A DNA stretch of 64,000 nt from Sporomusaceae bacterium UBA7701 (GCA_002482545.1 DLGF01000012.1:1-64000); one strand, 5' to 3'. Shown: positions 7,943 to 17,634, counted from the stretch's first letter. Numbers and translations: made by a program. Notes: a model not told the origin generated them from the sequence alone.

Positions 7943-8910
7943 TATACCACTCCCTGACGCAATAAGTCAGTAAGGTGAATCATACCAATTGCGCGATAGT
8001 CCTCGTCCACCACCGGCAAAACCGTGATAGGACGGGGTTGGTTCTTCTCCATGATGTGAAGCGCCTGGGCCGCCAGCTTGTCCTTGGTGATGGTTCGGGG
8101 CGTCTTGGTCATGATATCTTCTACCAGTTTATTGAGAAAATCGTTACCTTTTTCCAGGCTGCGGCGGATATCGCCATCGGTAATAATGCCAAGCAAGCGC
8201 CCGGCCTCATCCACGACAGTTGTGGCGCCAAGCCCTTTTTCGGTTATGACGAATAACGCCTCTTTGACCGTTTTGCCCATACCGATTATTGGATTGTCCC
8301 CACCGGAGTGCATAACCGCCTCAACGGTAAGCAATAACTTGCGCCCCAGCGCTCCACCGGGATGATAGAGCGCAAACTCCTCAGGCGTGAATTTTCGGGC
8401 CGAGAGCAGGGCCACCGCCAAGGCATCCCCCATGGCCAGCATCGCGGTAGTGCTTGCGGTCGGCGCCAGGCCCAGCGGGCAGGCCTCCTTTTCCACTCCC
8501 ACATCCAAAAATGCATCGGCATTTTGGGACAAGGTGGAGTTATCCCGCCCGCATAGAGCGATAATCCGGGCCCCGATTCGCTTCAGGACCGGAAGAATGC
8601 TCAAGACTTCATTGGTTTCACCGCTATGGGACAGCGCCAAGATGATATCGTCGCCCGTAACCATCCCCAGATCGCCGTGGATGGCTTCCGCCGGGTGGAG
8701 AAAAAAGGCGGGGGTGCCTGTACTGGCAAGAGTTGCGGCGATTTTGCTGCCGATATGGCCTGACTTGCCCATGCCGGTAACAATCACTCGGCCGGTGCAT
8801 TCCAGAACCATTTCGACCACAGCGGCGAATTGATCGTCAATCCGCGGAATGAGCGCCTCAATAGCGGCGGCTTCAATCGCGAGAACTTCTTTCGCCCGTT
8901 CTATAATCAT
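7942..8910 (-). CDS. kdsD: KdsD, arabinose-5-phosphate isomerase
   Basis: A 322-residue enzyme that converts ribulose 5-phosphate to arabinose 5-phosphate, the first step to Kdo. Seen: an N-terminal SIS domain (about 35-170) with VTGMGKSGHIGSKIAATL and SHSGETNEVL, then two CBS domains (about 205-322; ITDGDIRRSLEKG in the first). Full KpsF/GutQ layout. It lies 15 bases after kdsA and overlaps kdsC. Confidence 0.95.
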   Translation of the reverse strand: MIIERAKEVLAIEAAAIEALIPRIDDQFAAVVEMVLECTGRVIVTGMGKSGHIGSKIAATLASTGTPAFFLHPAEAIHGDLGMVTGDDIILALSHSGETNEVLSILPVLKRIGARIIALCGRDNSTLSQNADAFLDVGVEKEACPLGLAPTASTTAMLAMGDALAVALLSARKFTPEEFALYHPGGALGRKLLLTVEAVMHSGGDNPIIGMGKTVKEALFVITEKGLGATTVVDEAGRLLGIITDGDIRRSLEKGNDFLNKLVEDIMTKTPRTITKDKLAAQALHIMEKNQPRPITVLPVVDEDYRAIGMIHLTDLLRQGVV

Positions 8911-8924
8911 CGAGGTATCCCCTC

Positions 8925-9749
8925 CTACTTGTGTTTTCGTACGACGGCGTCAATCGCCAACAGATCGCGCAGCAGCGCCTCAAGTTGGTCGATATAGAGC
9001 ATGTTCGGCCCGTCCGACAAGGCCTCAGCCGGATTATCGTGCACTTCCATAAATAGCGCGTCCACACCGGCGCCGACGGCCGCCCTGGCCAGAAACTCCA
9101 CATATTCGCGTTGTCCGCCGGAGGAAGTGCCGGCCCCGCCGGGCAGTTGCACGCTGTGGGTGGCGTCGAACACTACCGGATAGCCAAAGGAACGCATGAT
9201 CGGAAGCGCCCGCATATCGACGACAAGATTATTGTAGCCGAAGGAAACGCCCCGCTCAGTCAGCAATATCTTTTCATTGCCCGCCTCAAGAACCTTCTGG
9301 ATAACATTTTTCATATCATTGGGGGCCAAAAACTGGCCCTTTTTTACATTGACGGCCTTTCCGGTAGCGGCTGTCCGATATACCAGATCGGTCTGGCGGG
9401 AAAGAAAGGCCGGAATCTGCAGTACATCAAGTACAGCAGCAGCCGGCTCTGCCTGGGACACGTCGTGAATGTCGCTAAGGACAGGGACCTTGAGTTCCTG
9501 CTTAATCCGGCTCAGAAGGGCCAGCCCGTCGACAAGTCCCGGGCCGCGGAAGGAGTGAAAGGCCGAGCGGTTTGCCTTGTCGTAGGAAGCCTTAAAAATG
9601 TAGGGAATCCCCAGACGGCTGGCGATGTCTTTGACCGCACGGCCGATGGCCAGCGTCCGTTCGGCGCTTTCAATAACACACGGGCCGGCAATCAGCACTA
9701 GGGAATTCTTTCCACCGATGGAGATGTCATTTACCTGGACTGTTTTCAT
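8925..9749 (-). CDS. kdsA: KdsA, Kdo-8-phosphate synthase
   Basis: A 274-residue TIM-barrel aldolase that condenses phosphoenolpyruvate with arabinose 5-phosphate. Seen: LIAGPCVIES near the N-terminus, KASYDKANRS, VLSDIHD, TERGVSFGYNNLVVDMR and VFDATHSVQLPGG. GVSFGYNN, with Asn where metal-dependent forms may carry Cys elsewhere, and the GPCVIES Cys suggest the metal-binding type, but this was not resolved. It overlaps kdsB by 4 bases. Confidence 0.96.
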   Translation of the reverse strand: MKTVQVNDISIGGKNSLVLIAGPCVIESAERTLAIGRAVKDIASRLGIPYIFKASYDKANRSAFHSFRGPGLVDGLALLSRIKQELKVPVLSDIHDVSQAEPAAAVLDVLQIPAFLSRQTDLVYRTAATGKAVNVKKGQFLAPNDMKNVIQKVLEAGNEKILLTERGVSFGYNNLVVDMRALPIMRSFGYPVVFDATHSVQLPGGAGTSSGGQREYVEFLARAAVGAGVDALFMEVHDNPAEALSDGPNMLYIDQLEALLRDLLAIDAVVRKHK

Positions 9750-10492
9750 AGGGATTGACCTCCTGTCTTGGCTAGGATTTGATTGACTCGCGCCAAATCT
9801 TCCGGCGTATCGACGCCTACGGAGCGAAACTGGGTTTTGATCACTCTGATGCGATAGCCGTGTTCCAGGGCGCGGAGCTGCTCCAGGCTTTCCGCCTGTT
9901 CGAGCGGCGTGGGCTGCAAGGCTGCGAATGTCAGGAGAAAATCGCGCCGATAGGCATAGATTCCAACATGTTTATATAAGGCTAACCCAGCATGGTGATT
10001 GCGGGGGTACGGAATGAGCGACCGGGAAAAATAAAGGGCGTTCCCCGCCAGATCAGTGACCACCTTTACCGCCGCAGGGTTGTCCTGTTCCTCAGGCAGC
10101 AACGGCGAAGCCAACGTCGCCATGTCCAGTCCGTCCGGGCCATTTTCAAATAACGCCGCCAGCTCGTCAATAATCGCCGGCGGCAGGAGCGGCTCGTCTC
10201 CCTGAACATTGATAATTACATCGGCGTCGGTCAGTTGCGCCGCTACCTCCGCCAGCCGGTCCGTGCCGGTCGGGTGATCGGCCGAGGTCATGACCACACT
10301 GCCGCCGAAGGCCCGTACGGCCTCTATGACCAGCTCACTGTCGGTGGCGACAAGTACTCCGGCAGGAAGCTTCGCCTGCTTGGCCCGTTCATATACATGC
10401 TGGATCATCGGCTTGCCCGCGATGTCCGCCAGCGGCTTGCCCGGCAATCGGGTCGAGGCATAACGCGCCGGAATTACACAATAGCTCTTCAT
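9746..10492 (-). CDS. kdsB: KdsB, CMP-Kdo synthetase
   Basis: A 248-residue cytidylyltransferase that activates Kdo as CMP-Kdo. Seen: N-terminal VIPARYASTRLPGKPL nucleotide-binding motif, ADHPTGTDRLAEVA (about 81-94), INVQGDEPLLPP, and the C-terminal VDTPEDLARV. It overlaps both lpxK and kdsA by 4 bases. The order kdsB-kdsA-kdsD-kdsC places all four Kdo steps in one coupled run. Confidence 0.96.
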   Translation of the reverse strand: MKSYCVIPARYASTRLPGKPLADIAGKPMIQHVYERAKQAKLPAGVLVATDSELVIEAVRAFGGSVVMTSADHPTGTDRLAEVAAQLTDADVIINVQGDEPLLPPAIIDELAALFENGPDGLDMATLASPLLPEEQDNPAAVKVVTDLAGNALYFSRSLIPYPRNHHAGLALYKHVGIYAYRRDFLLTFAALQPTPLEQAESLEQLRALEHGYRIRVIKTQFRSVGVDTPEDLARVNQILAKTGGQSL

Positions 10493-11646
10493 CCATGTCC
10501 CTCCCGGTTGGCTATTCGGTTTATTAAATCCATCAGATCCTGCGAACCTTCCACAAATAACACTTCGATACTTAGCACATAGACCGGCAGCTGCCGTTCA
10601 GAATGGATGAACTCGGAGGGAATTTTGACGGCATCCTTATCGGTGGTGACCAGAGCGTAGGCCCCTTTATCGACCGCGGTCTGCATCACGCTTTGCATTT
10701 CCGCCATCGTATAATCATGGTGATCCGGGAACCGTACCGAATCGACCAGTTTCGCGCCGACATCATGCAGCGTCTGCTCAAAGGACGACGGATTGCCAAT
10801 GGCGGAAAAAGCCACGACTCCCTTGCCGCGCACGGCTTCCAGCTCTACGGTCTCCGGGCGGATGCTTTTGTACCATTTCTCAATTTCAACATAATGGCGC
10901 GGGCTATGGATGCTTTCCACCACGAGGGCGCGATCGTTATATTTGGCCAGCGTTTCCCGGATAACATCCCGCGCGACATCGGTCGACTGATCGACCTTGG
11001 TCAGGAGAATGGCGTCGGCCCGGTCCAGGTTGGCCAGGGGCTCCCGCAGCGTTCCCCGGGGCAGCAGAAAATTATTGCCAAATACGTTTAACGTATCGAT
11101 AAGGACAATGTCAAGATCTCTGGCCAACTGCCAATGCTGGTAGCCGTCATCCAGAATGATGACCTCGGCCCGTAGGTTTTGTACGGCGTATTCGCCGGTC
11201 ACCGTACGGTTCTTGCCGATGACCACCGCAACCCCCGGCAGATTTTTCGCCAACAGGTACGCTTCATCCCCGGCTTCATTCACCGACATAAAAATCTTTC
11301 TGCCGTCCGAGACAAGTCCCACTTGGCCGTGCCAGCCGGCCCGGTAGCCCCGGTTCAGGATGACGACCCGGTAACCCATGTCCCGGATAATGGCTGCCAG
11401 CCGCAAGGCGGTAGGCGTTTTACCGGTTCCGCCGACCGTTATATTGCCGAGGCTGATTACCCGGCAGTCCAGCTTATGCTGCTTCAAAATGCCGCTGCGG
11501 TACAAGCCGAGTTTAAAGACCACTCCCAGCCCATAGACAAACGACATAAAGCGCAGCAGCCATAGCAAGATCGTTGCCGTGACGCCGCGTTTTCCTCCAT
11601 GCACAAGTTGATATAAATAAACTTGAATTGTTTCGCGTAGGCGCAT
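10489..11646 (-). CDS. lpxK: LpxK, tetraacyldisaccharide 4'-kinase
   Basis: Phosphorylates the 4' position of the lipid A precursor at the inner-membrane face. About 385 residues. Seen: N-terminal hydrophobic helix, then GNITVGGTGKTPTALRLA, the P-loop typical of LpxK, VILNRGYRAG, and EVIILDDGYQHWQLARD with the catalytic Asp. I chose the ATG at 11646 because GAGAGG lies about 10 bases before it. An ATG at 11667 overlapping the waaA stop is also possible. Confidence 0.93.
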   Translation of the reverse strand: MRLRETIQVYLYQLVHGGKRGVTATILLWLLRFMSFVYGLGVVFKLGLYRSGILKQHKLDCRVISLGNITVGGTGKTPTALRLAAIIRDMGYRVVILNRGYRAGWHGQVGLVSDGRKIFMSVNEAGDEAYLLAKNLPGVAVVIGKNRTVTGEYAVQNLRAEVIILDDGYQHWQLARDLDIVLIDTLNVFGNNFLLPRGTLREPLANLDRADAILLTKVDQSTDVARDVIRETLAKYNDRALVVESIHSPRHYVEIEKWYKSIRPETVELEAVRGKGVVAFSAIGNPSSFEQTLHDVGAKLVDSVRFPDHHDYTMAEMQSVMQTAVDKGAYALVTTDKDAVKIPSEFIHSERQLPVYVLSIEVLFVEGSQDLMDLINRIANREGHG

Positions 11647-11663
11647 ATTTTTTTCGCCTCTCA

Positions 11664-12968
11664 TCAATGACTTTTCATAGCCCGGGATTCCAGAACCGCC
11701 AGGACATGCGACAGACTCTTTCGCGCTGCTCCACGGTTTTCGCGAATAATCGAAAGCGCCTCTTGTCCCATTGTTTCACGCGCCTCGTCATGGCACAGAA
11801 GAAACAGCAGTTTCTCGCTCAGTTCGGCGCCGTCATAGACGGTGCCGCAGGCCCCTTTGCCACTGAGCAAGGCATAACTGTCCTTGAAATTAAACATGTG
11901 GGGGCCGACCAGAATAGGCTTGCCGTGGGCCGCCGGCTCCAGGATGTTATGCCCGCCGTGGGGCACCAGACTGCCTCCCACATAAACTATATTTCCAATA
12001 CTGTAAACTTTGCCGAGTTCTCCGATGGTATTCAGGATGAGTACGTCATGACCGCCGGCGGCAAGGTTGGCGTCCGTGCGGCGCACTGCCGCCAGCCCCT
12101 GCTGTTCGGCCATGAGCACCAGTTCGTCGGCGCGGAGAATATCGCGGGGAGCGATAACCAATCCGGCCTGGGGAAAAGCCGCTTTTATTTGGTTAAACGC
12201 CGAATAGAGAAGTTCCTCCTCGCCCCGGTGGGTGCTGCCGGCAACCACCAGCGGGCTCCGTCCCGCAAAACCGAGCGTGCGCACCAATTCCGCCTGCTCG
12301 GCGGGATCGACATCGGTATAGGTTTGGTCATATTTAGTGTTGCCGGTCACGAATACCCTCTTGGGATCGGCGCCCAATCGGATAATGTACTGGGCGTCAA
12401 TCGTGGATTGCATGCAAAACCGGACAATCGTTCCCAGCATATCCTTCAATATACTGCGCAGATGACGGTAGCGGTCCACACTTTTGTCACTAATCCGCCC
12501 GTTGATCATCATTACCGGAATATCCATCAATTTGGCAGCCAGAAGAAAATTGGGCCACAGTTCCGTCTCCACCAGCAGAAACAGCTTGGGTCTGATTCTT
12601 TTAATGACGCTATGGCTCAGCCACGGCAAATCGAGCGGAAAAAAGATAATGCTGTCCGCCTCAGGAATGATCCGCTTGGCCATCGCATAGCCGTGGGCCG
12701 TAACAACCGAAACAGTGATAGGGACTTGGGGCATTTCCCGGCGGATTTCTTTAACAATCGGGCTGGCAGCGACAATCTCCCCTACCGATGCAGCATGCAG
12801 CCACAGACAATCCTTGCCCGCAACCGGCCGGAGGGCCTCGGCCGGAAGAAAGCCGAAACTTTGTTTCAGCCTTTCGCCAAACCCTTCTTCCCGGAGCAGG
12901 CGAAATACAAATACCGGAGTGGCTGCCAGAACCAACAAGATCGCCAGGATGTTGTAGAGAAACTTCAT
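11664..12968 (-). CDS. waaA: WaaA (KdtA), Kdo transferase
   Basis: A 434-residue glycosyltransferase that moves Kdo from CMP-Kdo onto lipid IVA. Seen: N-terminal membrane anchor (about 3-22), ending in PVFVFRLLREEGFGERL, the LWLHAASVGEI motif, ETELWPN, VTGNTKYDQ and VVAGSTHRGEEE, and a C-terminal VGGSLVPHGGHNILEPAA donor-binding motif. It is the only Kdo transferase in the window, so whether it adds one or two residues is open. Confidence 0.95.
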   Translation of the reverse strand: MKFLYNILAILLVLAATPVFVFRLLREEGFGERLKQSFGFLPAEALRPVAGKDCLWLHAASVGEIVAASPIVKEIRREMPQVPITVSVVTAHGYAMAKRIIPEADSIIFFPLDLPWLSHSVIKRIRPKLFLLVETELWPNFLLAAKLMDIPVMMINGRISDKSVDRYRHLRSILKDMLGTIVRFCMQSTIDAQYIIRLGADPKRVFVTGNTKYDQTYTDVDPAEQAELVRTLGFAGRSPLVVAGSTHRGEEELLYSAFNQIKAAFPQAGLVIAPRDILRADELVLMAEQQGLAAVRRTDANLAAGGHDVLILNTIGELGKVYSIGNIVYVGGSLVPHGGHNILEPAAHGKPILVGPHMFNFKDSYALLSGKGACGTVYDGAELSEKLLFLLCHDEARETMGQEALSIIRENRGAARKSLSHVLAVLESRAMKSH

Positions 12969-13001
12969 AAAAGATCCCTCATTTGGCTAGTTATCCGCAA
13001 G

Positions 13002-14732
13002 CTACCTACTGCTGGAATCAAACTGGACATGATACAACTTGCTGTAAAGGCCGCCAGCTTTAATCAGCGAGGCATGGGTTCCGCGTTCTATAATCTTCCC
13101 TCGATCCATGACCAAAATGACGTCCGCTCGCTGAACAGTCGACAGGCGATGGGCGATGACGAAGGAGGTACGACCCACCATCAGCTTGTCCAGCGCTTCC
13201 TGGACCAGCGCCTCGCTCTCCGCATCCAGGGCCGATGTCGCCTCATCCAGGATGAGGATGCGGGGATTTTTCAGGATGGCTCTGGCGATGGCGATCCGCT
13301 GGCGCTGTCCGCCGGACAGCTTGGCTCCCCGTTCACCGATCTGAGTCTCATAGCCCTGGGGCATTTTGGTGATGAAGCCGTCGGCGTTGGCAGCTTTGGC
13401 GGCGGCGATAACTTCCTCCTGGTGAGCCTCCAGTTTGCCGTACAAAATATTTTCGAAAACCGTGCCGTTGAACAGTATGGTCTCCTGAGGCACAATGCCG
13501 ATCTGGCGGCGAAGCGAATTGAGGGTTACCGCCTTGATATCAAAGCCGTCGACCAGAATGGCTCCGGCGACAGGGTCATAGAACCGGGGAATCAGATTGG
13601 CAATCGTCGTTTTGCCGGCCCCGCTGGGGCCGACGATAGCAACCATCTGCCCCGGGTTGACCGTCAGATCAATTTCCCGGAGCGCAGGCTCGCCGGGTTT
13701 ATACTCAAAGGTAACGGCGCGGAAGGCCACTTCCCCTCGTATGGGCGGCAGTTCTACCGCGCCAGGCTCGTCCTTGATGTTCGGCTCGGTATCCATTACC
13801 TCGAACACGCGCTGCGCAGCCGCCAGAGCCCGCTGAATATTTCCGTAAACGCGGCTGAGCCGCTTGACCGGATTGGAAAGATTGACCACATACATTAAGA
13901 AAGCAATCAGCGCTCCGGCAGTGAGATTTCCGTCAATTACTTCCAATCCGCCATACCAAATGATCACGGTTACTCCCAGGGCGGAAAGAAATTCGACTAT
14001 GGGTGTGAGAGTTGCCATAAGCTGCGCGGTTTTCATCTGAGCCCGGAAATTATGGTAGTTCTCCTGGTTGAAACGCTCGATCTCGTAATCTTCCCGCGCA
14101 AAGGATTTAACGACCCGCACCGCCAGGACGGTTTCCTGGAGAAACGCGGTTATATCAGCGGTTCGCTCCTGCATCACCCGGCCGGCCCGGCGAAGTTTCT
14201 TGCCGAACACGCTTATCGCCTGGGCAACGAGGGGTAAAGTAATCAGCGTCAGCAGCGTCAGCTTCCAATGGATATAAAACATGAAGGCGATAGAGCCCAC
14301 GAGAATCGTGCTCTCAGTGATCAGTTCTATGGCGCTGTCGGCAAGGGCCGATTGAAGCGCGGACACGTCGTTCGTCACATAGCTCATGACCGTCCCGGTC
14401 CGTCTGGATTCAAAGTACGAAAGCGGCAGGCGCTGCAAGTGGCGGTAAAGAGCCTCGCGAATATCGATGATGACTCTCTGGCCGACAAAGGACATCAGAT
14501 AGGTCTGGCCGTAGAAAAATACCCCCCTGAGCAAAAAGACCACCAGGATGCCGCCGGCGATAACATTGAGCATGACCATATCTTTGGCGGTCAGTACATC
14601 GTCAATCACATCCTTGATGATCCAAGGCAGGTACAGGTTGGCGCCAGCCGCGAGGACAGTACAGCCAAGGGCCACCGAAACACGGAATATATACGGTTTT
14701 ACAAACTGCAGAAGGCGAAGATAAAGTTCCAT
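13002..14732 (-). CDS. msbA: MsbA-like lipid A flippase
   Basis: A 576-residue half-transporter of the ABC exporter type. Seen: six membrane helices in residues 1-310, then an ATPase domain with Walker A VGPSGAGKTTIANL (about 370-383), signature AKLSGGQRQRIAIARA, Walker B ILILDEATSALD, and the His switch in IAHRLSTV. Placement between lpxB and waaA, adjacent to lpxB without a gap, argues for lipid A core export rather than drug export. It is likely to work as a homodimer. Confidence 0.93.
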   Translation of the reverse strand: MELYLRLLQFVKPYIFRVSVALGCTVLAAGANLYLPWIIKDVIDDVLTAKDMVMLNVIAGGILVVFLLRGVFFYGQTYLMSFVGQRVIIDIREALYRHLQRLPLSYFESRRTGTVMSYVTNDVSALQSALADSAIELITESTILVGSIAFMFYIHWKLTLLTLITLPLVAQAISVFGKKLRRAGRVMQERTADITAFLQETVLAVRVVKSFAREDYEIERFNQENYHNFRAQMKTAQLMATLTPIVEFLSALGVTVIIWYGGLEVIDGNLTAGALIAFLMYVVNLSNPVKRLSRVYGNIQRALAAAQRVFEVMDTEPNIKDEPGAVELPPIRGEVAFRAVTFEYKPGEPALREIDLTVNPGQMVAIVGPSGAGKTTIANLIPRFYDPVAGAILVDGFDIKAVTLNSLRRQIGIVPQETILFNGTVFENILYGKLEAHQEEVIAAAKAANADGFITKMPQGYETQIGERGAKLSGGQRQRIAIARAILKNPRILILDEATSALDAESEALVQEALDKLMVGRTSFVIAHRLSTVQRADVILVMDRGKIIERGTHASLIKAGGLYSKLYHVQFDSSSR

Positions 14733-15887
14733 TTATTTTCCTCCGTGATTGGCTTCAGCTACTTCCAGGATGACCCGGGCCACCCGGCCGACAGCGCCGC
14801 TTTCCCCCAACTTCTGCCTCACCTCGGCAAGATCTGCCAGGATCTTCTCTCTCCGGGCAGGATTACCGAGAATATCAATTGCCTGGCGAGCAATATTGTC
14901 GGCGTTCGCCTCACCCTGCAATAATTCCGGCACAACAGCGCGGCCGGCGATAATGTTCGGCAGGCCGATATGGGGAATTTTCACCAAAAACTTGCCGAGC
15001 CAGTAGGTCAGTGGGACAACTTTATAAATGATGATGGTCGGCAAGTTCAGCAGCGAAGTCTCGAGGGTCGCTGTCCCGGAAGCGGCAACGGCAAGGTCGG
15101 CGATCTGCATCAAATCATAAACTTGCCCTGAAGTCAGTTCAACCCGGACCTGATAACCGCTGATGATGCTCTGCAACATTTCCCGGGAAATAGTGGACGC
15201 AACCGGAATAAAGAACTGGCATTCGGGAATTGTATTTTGAATTTTTTCGGCGGCAGCCAGCATGTGCGGCAGCAATTCTTCAATTTCCTGCCGGCGGCTG
15301 CCGGGCATGAGCAGCACTAACGGCCGGGCCGGATCGGCCTGAAAATGGGCATATGCTTCTTCCTTGGTCAAAGTAGGTTTCACAATGTCAATCAGCGGAT
15401 GGCCGACAAACGTCACATTGGCTCCGGCTTCACGGTAAACATCCGCTTCAAAAGGGAAAATCGCCGCCACCCGGTCTACCGTCTCGGCTACTTCCTTCGC
15501 CCGCCCCCGCCCCCAGGCCCAGGCCGAGGGACTGATGTAAGAGACGACAGGAATTCCCAGCTCCTTGGCCACTTTGGCCAGACGCATGTTGAATCCCGGA
15601 TAATCGATAACCACCAGTACGTCAGGCCGTTCCCTGATCATAACTTCCCGCAGCCTGTCGCGGAGGCGGAACAGCTTGGGCAGACTTTTGACGATTTCAA
15701 CCAAACCCATTACGCCCAATTCGGCGATATCATATACAATGTCTACGCCAGCAGAGCGCATCATCGCCCCGCCCATGCCGAAGATCCGAAGGTCCGGGTC
15801 AGCGGCCCGCAGGGCGGCGGCCACGCTGGCGCCGTGCAGGTCGCCGGAGGCCTCGCCTACAGATATCATTACTTTATACATAGTCAA
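14733..15887 (-). CDS. lpxB: LpxB, lipid A disaccharide synthase
   Basis: A 384-residue family 19 glycosyltransferase that joins UDP-diacylglucosamine and lipid X. Seen: N-terminal ISVGEASGDLHGA, IFGMGGAMM, VIDYPGFN, SPSAWAWGRGR and FEADVYREAG, then VGHPLID and LMPGSRRQEIEELLP, with ATLETSLLNLPTIIIYK near 275. It stops immediately before msbA starts. Confidence 0.96.
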   Translation of the reverse strand: MTMYKVMISVGEASGDLHGASVAAALRAADPDLRIFGMGGAMMRSAGVDIVYDIAELGVMGLVEIVKSLPKLFRLRDRLREVMIRERPDVLVVIDYPGFNMRLAKVAKELGIPVVSYISPSAWAWGRGRAKEVAETVDRVAAIFPFEADVYREAGANVTFVGHPLIDIVKPTLTKEEAYAHFQADPARPLVLLMPGSRRQEIEELLPHMLAAAEKIQNTIPECQFFIPVASTISREMLQSIISGYQVRVELTSGQVYDLMQIADLAVAASGTATLETSLLNLPTIIIYKVVPLTYWLGKFLVKIPHIGLPNIIAGRAVVPELLQGEANADNIARQAIDILGNPARREKILADLAEVRQKLGESGAVGRVARVILEVAEANHGGK

Positions 15888-15914
15888 GCCTCCTGCCGGA
15901 AAATAAAAATATAA

Positions 15915-15981
15915 ACCACAGAAGAAGGAGAGGCACAGAGATAGTTTCCCTCTTGTCTCGGTGTCTCTATGCCTCTGTGGT
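15915..15981. repeat. Palindromic ACCACAGA...TCTGTGGT hairpin
   Basis: ACCACAGA and GAGGCACAGAGA in the left arm pair with TCTCTATGCCTC and TCTGTGGT in the right arm. On the minus strand the hairpin follows the lpxI stop codon by 8 bases and is followed by TTTATATTTTTATTTT, so it can act as a terminator. The CACAGAG-rich arms resemble dispersed repeats found between genes in many bacterial genomes. It separates lpxI from lpxB. Confidence 0.6.
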
Positions 15982-15989
15982 AAAAAGAT

Positions 15990-16793
15990 TTACATCGCAA
16001 CAATCGTTATACCGTTTTCTTCTGCCAGTTGAAGCGTCGTCCGGCGGTCAACGAGGAGGGTTTTACCGGCCTCAATCACCAAGGCCGCCGCGCCTCCTTC
16101 GATCATCGCCCGGATGGTATCCGGGCCAACGGCCGGAACATCAAAGCGGGCATCCTGGTTGGGTTTGGCGGTTTTCGCCACGGTGACCCCGCCGCGGCCG
16201 AGGGCGGAACCTCGCAGGATACAGGCGTCCGTCCCTTCGATGGCTTCCACCGCCATCACCGCCCGGTTCTTAACCACCACCGTCTGCCCGATGTCAAGGC
16301 CGCCGATTTGCCGGGCCATTTCTAATCCGTACTCCATATCCGCCCGCTCGGCCTCCGTCGGCTGACGCCGGGTCAGCACCCCCGCTCCGGGCATCTGGCT
16401 GCGGATGAGCGCCGTCTGATCGAGCACGCCGATTCCTTCGCCGGCCAGTTCTTTTGCCAGGGCCAGCAGGATGGTGTCGTCATTTTGATCGTTGAGCCCG
16501 GCAAGCAGGCGCTTCATTCGGTCATCGAGCGCGACAGCGCCGCTAAACAATAGTTCCTTGGTGACCTTGCCCAGCATGGTAACTTCCTGGACGCCTTCCT
16601 GCTTCAAGGCAGCGACGACCCGGCCCAGCTCACCGGCATTGATCGAGTAATACCGGCTTGCCGCCTGAGCAAGCTCAGGATCAACGCCTGGCACCACACC
16701 GATCGCAATCACGGCAAAGCCCATGCCGCTCGCGGCACGGGCAAAATCTACCGGCAATCTTCCGACGCCAGCCAACAAACCGATAACTTTCAT
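15990..16793 (-). CDS. lpxI: LpxI, UDP-2,3-diacylglucosamine pyrophosphatase
   Basis: Hydrolyses UDP-2,3-diacylglucosamine to lipid X; it replaces LpxH, which is not seen. 267 residues. Seen: N-terminal KVIGLLAGVGRLPVDFARAA, MLGKVTKELLF, LDDRMKRLLAGLNDQNDDTIL and the C-terminal FDVPAVGPDTIRAM and AGKTLLVDR. I chose the ATG at 16793 because AAGGGG precedes it and because the family starts with this segment. A longer frame runs upstream but would overlap lpxA. Confidence 0.93.
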   Translation of the reverse strand: MKVIGLLAGVGRLPVDFARAASGMGFAVIAIGVVPGVDPELAQAASRYYSINAGELGRVVAALKQEGVQEVTMLGKVTKELLFSGAVALDDRMKRLLAGLNDQNDDTILLALAKELAGEGIGVLDQTALIRSQMPGAGVLTRRQPTEAERADMEYGLEMARQIGGLDIGQTVVVKNRAVMAVEAIEGTDACILRGSALGRGGVTVAKTAKPNQDARFDVPAVGPDTIRAMIEGGAAALVIEAGKTLLVDRRTTLQLAEENGITIVAM

Positions 16794-16806
16794 AGCGCGA
16801 ACCCCT

Positions 16807-17634
16807 TTATTCCGAGTCTTCCCGGCGTCCCCGGCAAATGCCGCGCTCGGCATTGCGGAGGAAGCGCAGGAACTGTTCCACTTCTTCACACGAATCCAAT
16901 TCCTGTTCCATGACCGCGATGGCCTGTGCCAGGGAAAGGCCTGAGCGGTAGAGAATCTTATAAGCCTTTTTCAGATTGCGGCGCGACACTTCGCTAATAC
17001 CCGCCCGGGCCATCCCTACGTTATTGAGCCCAGCCACCCGGGCCGGATTCCCGTCGACAATCACAAAAGGCGGCACGTCCTGAACGATCTTGCTGGCGCC
17101 GCCCACCATTGCATTCCGGCCAATTTTTACGAACTGATGAACTCCCGCCAAGCCGCCGATAACCGCCCGGTCCTCGACGACGACATGCCCGGCCAGCGTA
17201 GCGGCGTTGGACATCACGACATGATTGCCGACTACACAATTGTGGGCGACATGGGTATAGGCCATCAAGAGACAATTGGAACCGATACGGGTTTCCTCGC
17301 CATCCCCGGTAGCCCGGTTAACGGTAGCGAATTCCCGGACCTTTGTATTATCACCAACGAATACATAACTCTTCTCGCCGCGAAACTTCAAATCCTGCGG
17401 CTCAGAGCCAATCGATACGCTGGGAAAAATCACGCAGTTCTTGCCGATACTCGTCCAGCCGTCAATCACCACATGGGCGCCGATTTTTGTCCCGTCCCCA
17501 ATCAGGACGTTTTCTCCAATAACGGCGTACGGACCGACTTCAACATCTTTGCCGATTCGGGCGCCAGGATGTATGACTGCTGTTTCGTGAATTTTTCGTA
17601 TAGGTATTACAACGGTTTCTGGCTTCATCAGCAC
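16807..17634 (-). CDS. lpxA: LpxA, UDP-GlcNAc acyltransferase
   Basis: Transfers a 3-hydroxyacyl chain from acyl carrier protein to UDP-GlcNAc, the first lipid A step. 275 residues. Seen: a left-handed beta helix of hexapeptide repeats (VIHPGARIGKDVEVGPYAVIG onwards), the catalytic His in AYTHVAHNCVVG, and the loop VHQFVKIGRNAMVGG. The C-terminal helical domain (about 200-275) carries RNLKKAYKILYRSGLSL. The GTG start is 5 bases after AAGGAG; the ATG two codons on is possible. Confidence 0.96.
   Translation of the reverse strand: MLMKPETVVIPIRKIHETAVIHPGARIGKDVEVGPYAVIGENVLIGDGTKIGAHVVIDGWTSIGKNCVIFPSVSIGSEPQDLKFRGEKSYVFVGDNTKVREFATVNRATGDGEETRIGSNCLLMAYTHVAHNCVVGNHVVMSNAATLAGHVVVEDRAVIGGLAGVHQFVKIGRNAMVGGASKIVQDVPPFVIVDGNPARVAGLNNVGMARAGISEVSRRNLKKAYKILYRSGLSLAQAIAVMEQELDSCEEVEQFLRFLRNAERGICRGRREDSE

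Noticed and set aside
11628..13898. A 756-codon open frame on the plus strand opposite waaA and msbA
   Set aside because: Antisense shadow of two clear enzymes; no motif, ribosome site or promoter supports it.
16794..16889. N-terminal extension of lpxI
   Set aside because: It overlaps lpxA, is Ser/Ala-rich without family likeness, and the downstream ATG has a good ribosome site and the conserved LpxI start.
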